A DNA stretch of 45,274 nt from Planctomycetota bacterium (GTDB taxonomy: Bacteria; Planctomycetota; Phycisphaerae; Sedimentisphaerales; Anaerobacaceae), in NCBI GenBank assembly GCA_025459125.1, contig JALORE010000013.1, positions 1 to 45,274 on the forward strand, read 5' to 3'. Both the position numbers and the translations under genes were made by a program. Below the pieces are notes generated by a model, which worked only from the letters and a program-made list of their open reading frames with translations, was not told the DNA's origin and ran no database searches. Numbering within the stretch: position 1 is the first letter of the stretch; each line of letters starts with the position of its first letter. Positions 42,937 through 45,274 of this stretch are shown here, piece after piece.

Positions 42937-44435
42937 TACTGCTTCGCTTTCTTCTTGCCTTTCTTGACGGCACCCTGCTTGCGGACCGTGCCGGCCTTGT
43001 CCTTCTCACCTTCGCCGAGCGTGCGGGGACGCTCCGCCGCGTTGATGGTCGGCGCGGACCGGCCCAGCTCGGCCTTCACCGCGGCATACTGTGGGTCGTT
43101 CGCGAGGTTGGTCCATTCATAGGGATCCTGGTCGTGGTTGTAGAGTTCCTCGCCGCCGTCGGCGTAGCGGATGTACCGCCAGGTTTCGCTGCGAATGCTG
43201 TGGTTGTCCTTGTGGAAGGTCGTGACGGCGGCATGGTCCCACTTCGCCTGCGGGTTCGCCAGCAAAGGCCGGATGTTGTGGCCTTCGACGTGCGCGGGCT
43301 TCGGCACGCCGGCCAGATCGCACAGTGTCGGATAAATGCTCATGTAGTCCACGGGACGCGCGCAGACACCGTTGGGCTTCGTCACGCCCGGGGCGGACCA
43401 GATGAACACCGTCCGTGCCGCCTCCTCCCACAGTGCGAACTTCCGCCAGTGCAGTTTCTCGCCGAGGTGCCAGCCGTGGTCGCTCCAGAAACAAACGATC
43501 GTGTTGTCACGGTAGGCGGATTTCAGGAAGCCGTCCATCAGCCGGCCGACCTGGGCATCGCAAAAAGCGATGGTGGCAAGATAGGCCTGAACCGCATCCT
43601 TCCAACGGCCCGACTTGAGAATATCGGCGTGGTCGCCGTCCGGCTTGGCCATCTTGATCCCGGCCGGGGGCACATCGTTAAGGTCGTCCTCGCGATAGGG
43701 CGGCAACTGGACCGTCTCGAGCGGGAACATGTCGAAGTACTTCTTGGGCACGCTGAACGGCATGTGCGGCTTGACCAGGCCGATCGCCAGGAAGAACGGC
43801 TTGTCGTGCTTCTGACTGAGCTTCTCGAGGCCGTAGCTGACCACCTTGTAGTCCGGCATGTCCTCATCGGGGTTGGCGAGTGGGCCGAACTTGATCCCGC
43901 CGACGCCGTCATCCGGGGCCGATGGGTGCAGTTGGAGGTTGCCGCCGCCGGATTTCTCAAAGTACTCCGTCCACTCACCCGGCCGGTGATCGCTGCTGTG
44001 GTAGATCTTGCCCGCGCCGAAGACGTTGTAGCCGGCCTTCAGGAACTGGGTCGTGAGGGTCTGCTCCTTGGGAATAGCGAGCTTCCAGTCCTGGCCATTG
44101 TCGTAGACGCCCGTCGTGCTGGCGCGCAGGCCGGACATGAGAGCAGCCCGGGATGGATTGCACACCGGCGCGGCACAGTTGGCGCGCGTGAACGTGACGC
44201 CCATCTGCGCCAGGCGATCGATGTTCGGCGTCTTGGTCTGCGCGTTGCGCCCCAGATGACCGACCCAGTGGTTCAGGTCGTCCACCGCGATGAACAGAAC
44301 GTTCGGCCGACCGCCCGCTGCTCCGGCGGCGCCCGACGGGCGCGCCAGCAGGGTGGTCGTGGCCGCGACCGCGGCGCCCAGGAATTGGCGTCGCGTGATC
44401 GATCCTGGCCGGTTAGATGCAGCTTCTATTCTCAT
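42936..44435 (-). CDS. S1 family sulfatase (iduronate-2-sulfatase-like), Tat-exported
   Basis: A 499-residue sulfatase with Tat signal TRRQFLGAAVAATTTLL, AVDDLNHWVGHLG, APVCNPSRAALMSGLRASTTGVYDN (FGly Cys92), GKIYHSSD (Lys143/His146), KPHMPFSVPKKYFD and WSDHGWHLGEKLHWRKF. This is the iduronate-2-sulfatase-like group (S1_7) and the second such enzyme here after 17191-18714; specificity is open because that group also includes algal-galactan enzymes. ATG 44435 has AAAGGAGAG upstream. The C terminus is a long lysine-rich tail (RKQGAVKKGKKKAKQ). The stop is formed at the edge of a palindromic repeat. Confidence 0.92.
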   Translation of the reverse strand: MRIEAASNRPGSITRRQFLGAAVAATTTLLARPSGAAGAAGGRPNVLFIAVDDLNHWVGHLGRNAQTKTPNIDRLAQMGVTFTRANCAAPVCNPSRAALMSGLRASTTGVYDNGQDWKLAIPKEQTLTTQFLKAGYNVFGAGKIYHSSDHRPGEWTEYFEKSGGGNLQLHPSAPDDGVGGIKFGPLANPDEDMPDYKVVSYGLEKLSQKHDKPFFLAIGLVKPHMPFSVPKKYFDMFPLETVQLPPYREDDLNDVPPAGIKMAKPDGDHADILKSGRWKDAVQAYLATIAFCDAQVGRLMDGFLKSAYRDNTIVCFWSDHGWHLGEKLHWRKFALWEEAARTVFIWSAPGVTKPNGVCARPVDYMSIYPTLCDLAGVPKPAHVEGHNIRPLLANPQAKWDHAAVTTFHKDNHSIRSETWRYIRYADGGEELYNHDQDPYEWTNLANDPQYAAVKAELGRSAPTINAAERPRTLGEGEKDKAGTVRKQGAVKKGKKKAKQ

Positions 44436-44489
44436 GAGACTATCTCTCCTTTCGTGAATAACGTATTGACCGAACGAGCGTTATGGGCA

Positions 44490-44507
44490 GGAAGCCGCGG
44501 GGCTTCC
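44490..44507. terminator. GC-rich hairpin after the right-edge hydrolase gene (weak terminator candidate)
   Basis: GGAAGCC (44490-44496) and GGCTTCC (44501-44507) form a perfect 7-bp stem with a 4-nt loop, 5 nt beyond the stop of the minus-strand gene at 44513. No T tract follows, so termination is doubtful. The rest of the 77-nt gap holds only the ribosome site of the next gene. Confidence 0.35.
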
Positions 44508-44512
44508 CGTGA

Positions 44513-45274
44513 CTACTTTCGCACATAGAACGGCGCGTTCGCGTATCCCACATGATCCTTTCCATCGCGGGCCTGTACAAAGAGACGGTATGGCCCTTCC
44601 GTTTCCGGGGTCGTGAAGCGAATCCTGGCACCGTCCCCCTGGACTAACCCCGGGATTGGGGCAGCGGGCTTTTCTCCGCCGCCGGCGTAGGAATCTTTGG
44701 GAATCACCACTTCCGGCCGAACGTCCCATTGAAAGACAAGCGGATCGTAGTCACTGTCGTAGCAGGTCACCGTCGCCTCGTACGACTGGGCCGGCTGCAG
44801 GTAGATGCGGGCCCTCTCCGGAAATCCGGCCACCTCCAGAGCCAGGACCGCCGGCGCACGGTTTGCCGGCCAGGACCCGCTCCAGAGGTACGCCATGACG
44901 TCGACCGATTCGGTGGCCAGGCCGTCCTGGAAGAGCCCGTACCAGGTGTGGGTGGTCTCCTGCTTCTGGCCCCACAGGAATACATAGGAGCCCAAGCAGT
45001 GGCTCTTGTCGGCCTGGATGATCTGCGTGTACCGGCTGTAGATGGCGCGGGCCTTCTCCGTGCTCGTCTGCTCGAGGGGCACCCGCCACTGGGTCTTCGG
45101 GACCTGCCAGTGCCCCGTGGGGCCCCACTCGGCCACCACGTACGGCTTGGGCCAGTGTTTCCGCGTCAGCTCCGTCACCTCCCCCAGGTCGCCGTAGGCG
45201 TTGATCCCGAGCAGATCCATGTCGGGGCACTGCTCGGCCATTTCCCGGATCTTCCGCTCGAATTGCCCGGTGCC
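44513..45274 (-). CDS. Clan GH-A-like glycoside hydrolase, C-terminal part (5' partial)
   Basis: The frame is open to the right edge, so the N-terminal part of the gene is missing; 253 residues are visible. MDLLGINAYGDL and YVVAEWGPTGHW are late (beta/alpha)8-barrel strands, the glutamate of AEWGPTG being the likely nucleophile. LGSYVFLWGQKQETTHTWYGLF follows, as in GH2- and GH5-like barrels. The last 100 or so residues are a beta-sandwich ending in PYRLFVQARDGKDHVGYANAPF. Family and substrate cannot be named from this fragment. It lies 77 nt upstream of a sulfatase on the same strand and probably belongs to the same operon. Confidence 0.75.
   Translation of the reverse strand, partial: GTGQFERKIREMAEQCPDMDLLGINAYGDLGEVTELTRKHWPKPYVVAEWGPTGHWQVPKTQWRVPLEQTSTEKARAIYSRYTQIIQADKSHCLGSYVFLWGQKQETTHTWYGLFQDGLATESVDVMAYLWSGSWPANRAPAVLALEVAGFPERARIYLQPAQSYEATVTCYDSDYDPLVFQWDVRPEVVIPKDSYAGGGEKPAAPIPGLVQGDGARIRFTTPETEGPYRLFVQARDGKDHVGYANAPFYVRK

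Noticed and set aside
44490-44507. Hairpin as a strong intrinsic terminator splitting the operon
   Set aside because: There is no T tract after the stem on the transcribed strand; kept only as a weak candidate.
1-45274. tRNA, rRNA, integrase or transposase genes, SusC/SusD, sulfatase maturase, regulator or transporter genes
   Set aside because: I looked for their motifs among the frames on both strands and saw none. Absence in this window does not mean absence nearby.

Overview
The window is a high-G+C bacterial segment dominated by secreted sulfatases. It holds 27 protein genes: 19 encode S1 (formylglycine-type) sulfatases, carrying 20 sulfatase modules because one gene is bimodular. The other eight are a CE15-like glucuronoyl esterase, a GH39-like and an agarase-like clan GH-A hydrolase, a GH127 enzyme, a tandem GH43-like propeller protein with a beta-helix tail, a multihaem cytochrome c/HEAT/TPR protein, and two genes cut by the window edges. 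The left-edge gene has a domain junction (TYYWRVDEVN, then SFTTANF, then VVDDFESY) that I know from large secreted proteins of Planctomycetota, especially Phycisphaerae. With the sulfatase expansion and the cytochrome/TPR fusion, that class is the most likely host. This is inference; no rRNA or housekeeping gene is present.

Layout. Bases 2-703 (+) are the C-terminal end of a secreted beta-sandwich protein, followed on the same strand by a sulfatase (753-2231). Bases 2232-2629 are non-coding, hairpin-rich and bounded by inverted repeats, between convergent genes. From 2630 to the right edge all 25 genes are on the minus strand with short gaps or 4-nt ATGA overlaps, as in one very long operon or several abutting ones. 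In transcription order: a clan GH-A hydrolase (partial, right edge), five single-gene sulfatases (44.4-36.2 kb), a bimodular double sulfatase, the GH43-like/beta-helix protein, three sulfatases, the cytochrome protein, a choline-sulfatase-like enzyme, GH127, an iduronate-sulfatase-like enzyme, the agarase-like and GH39-like hydrolases, six sulfatases, the CE15-like esterase and a last sulfatase.

How it works together (inference). Nearly every protein has a Sec or Tat signal, so the locus looks like a periplasmic or surface pathway that strips sulfate and ester groups from a complex sulfated, uronate-bearing polysaccharide and then cuts exposed glycosidic bonds. GH127, agarase-like and GH43-like enzymes beside many sulfatases fit a sulfated algal galactan. 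CE15 and the iduronate-2-sulfatase-like and N-sulfoglucosamine-sulfohydrolase-like enzymes fit a uronate-containing glycan. The sequence alone does not decide. No sulfatase maturase, transporter, SusC/D pair or regulator is visible.

The least expected layer is non-genic. Most minus-strand gaps longer than about 70 nt are filled by palindromic elements, many with GTAGG...CCTAC ends. In four cases the stop codon of the preceding gene lies in or at the element's edge. Related palindromes are embedded in frame in the cytochrome gene. Separately, three adjacent gene pairs encoding unrelated or distantly related enzymes share closely similar 5' leader/signal-peptide DNA, suggesting exchange of leader cassettes.
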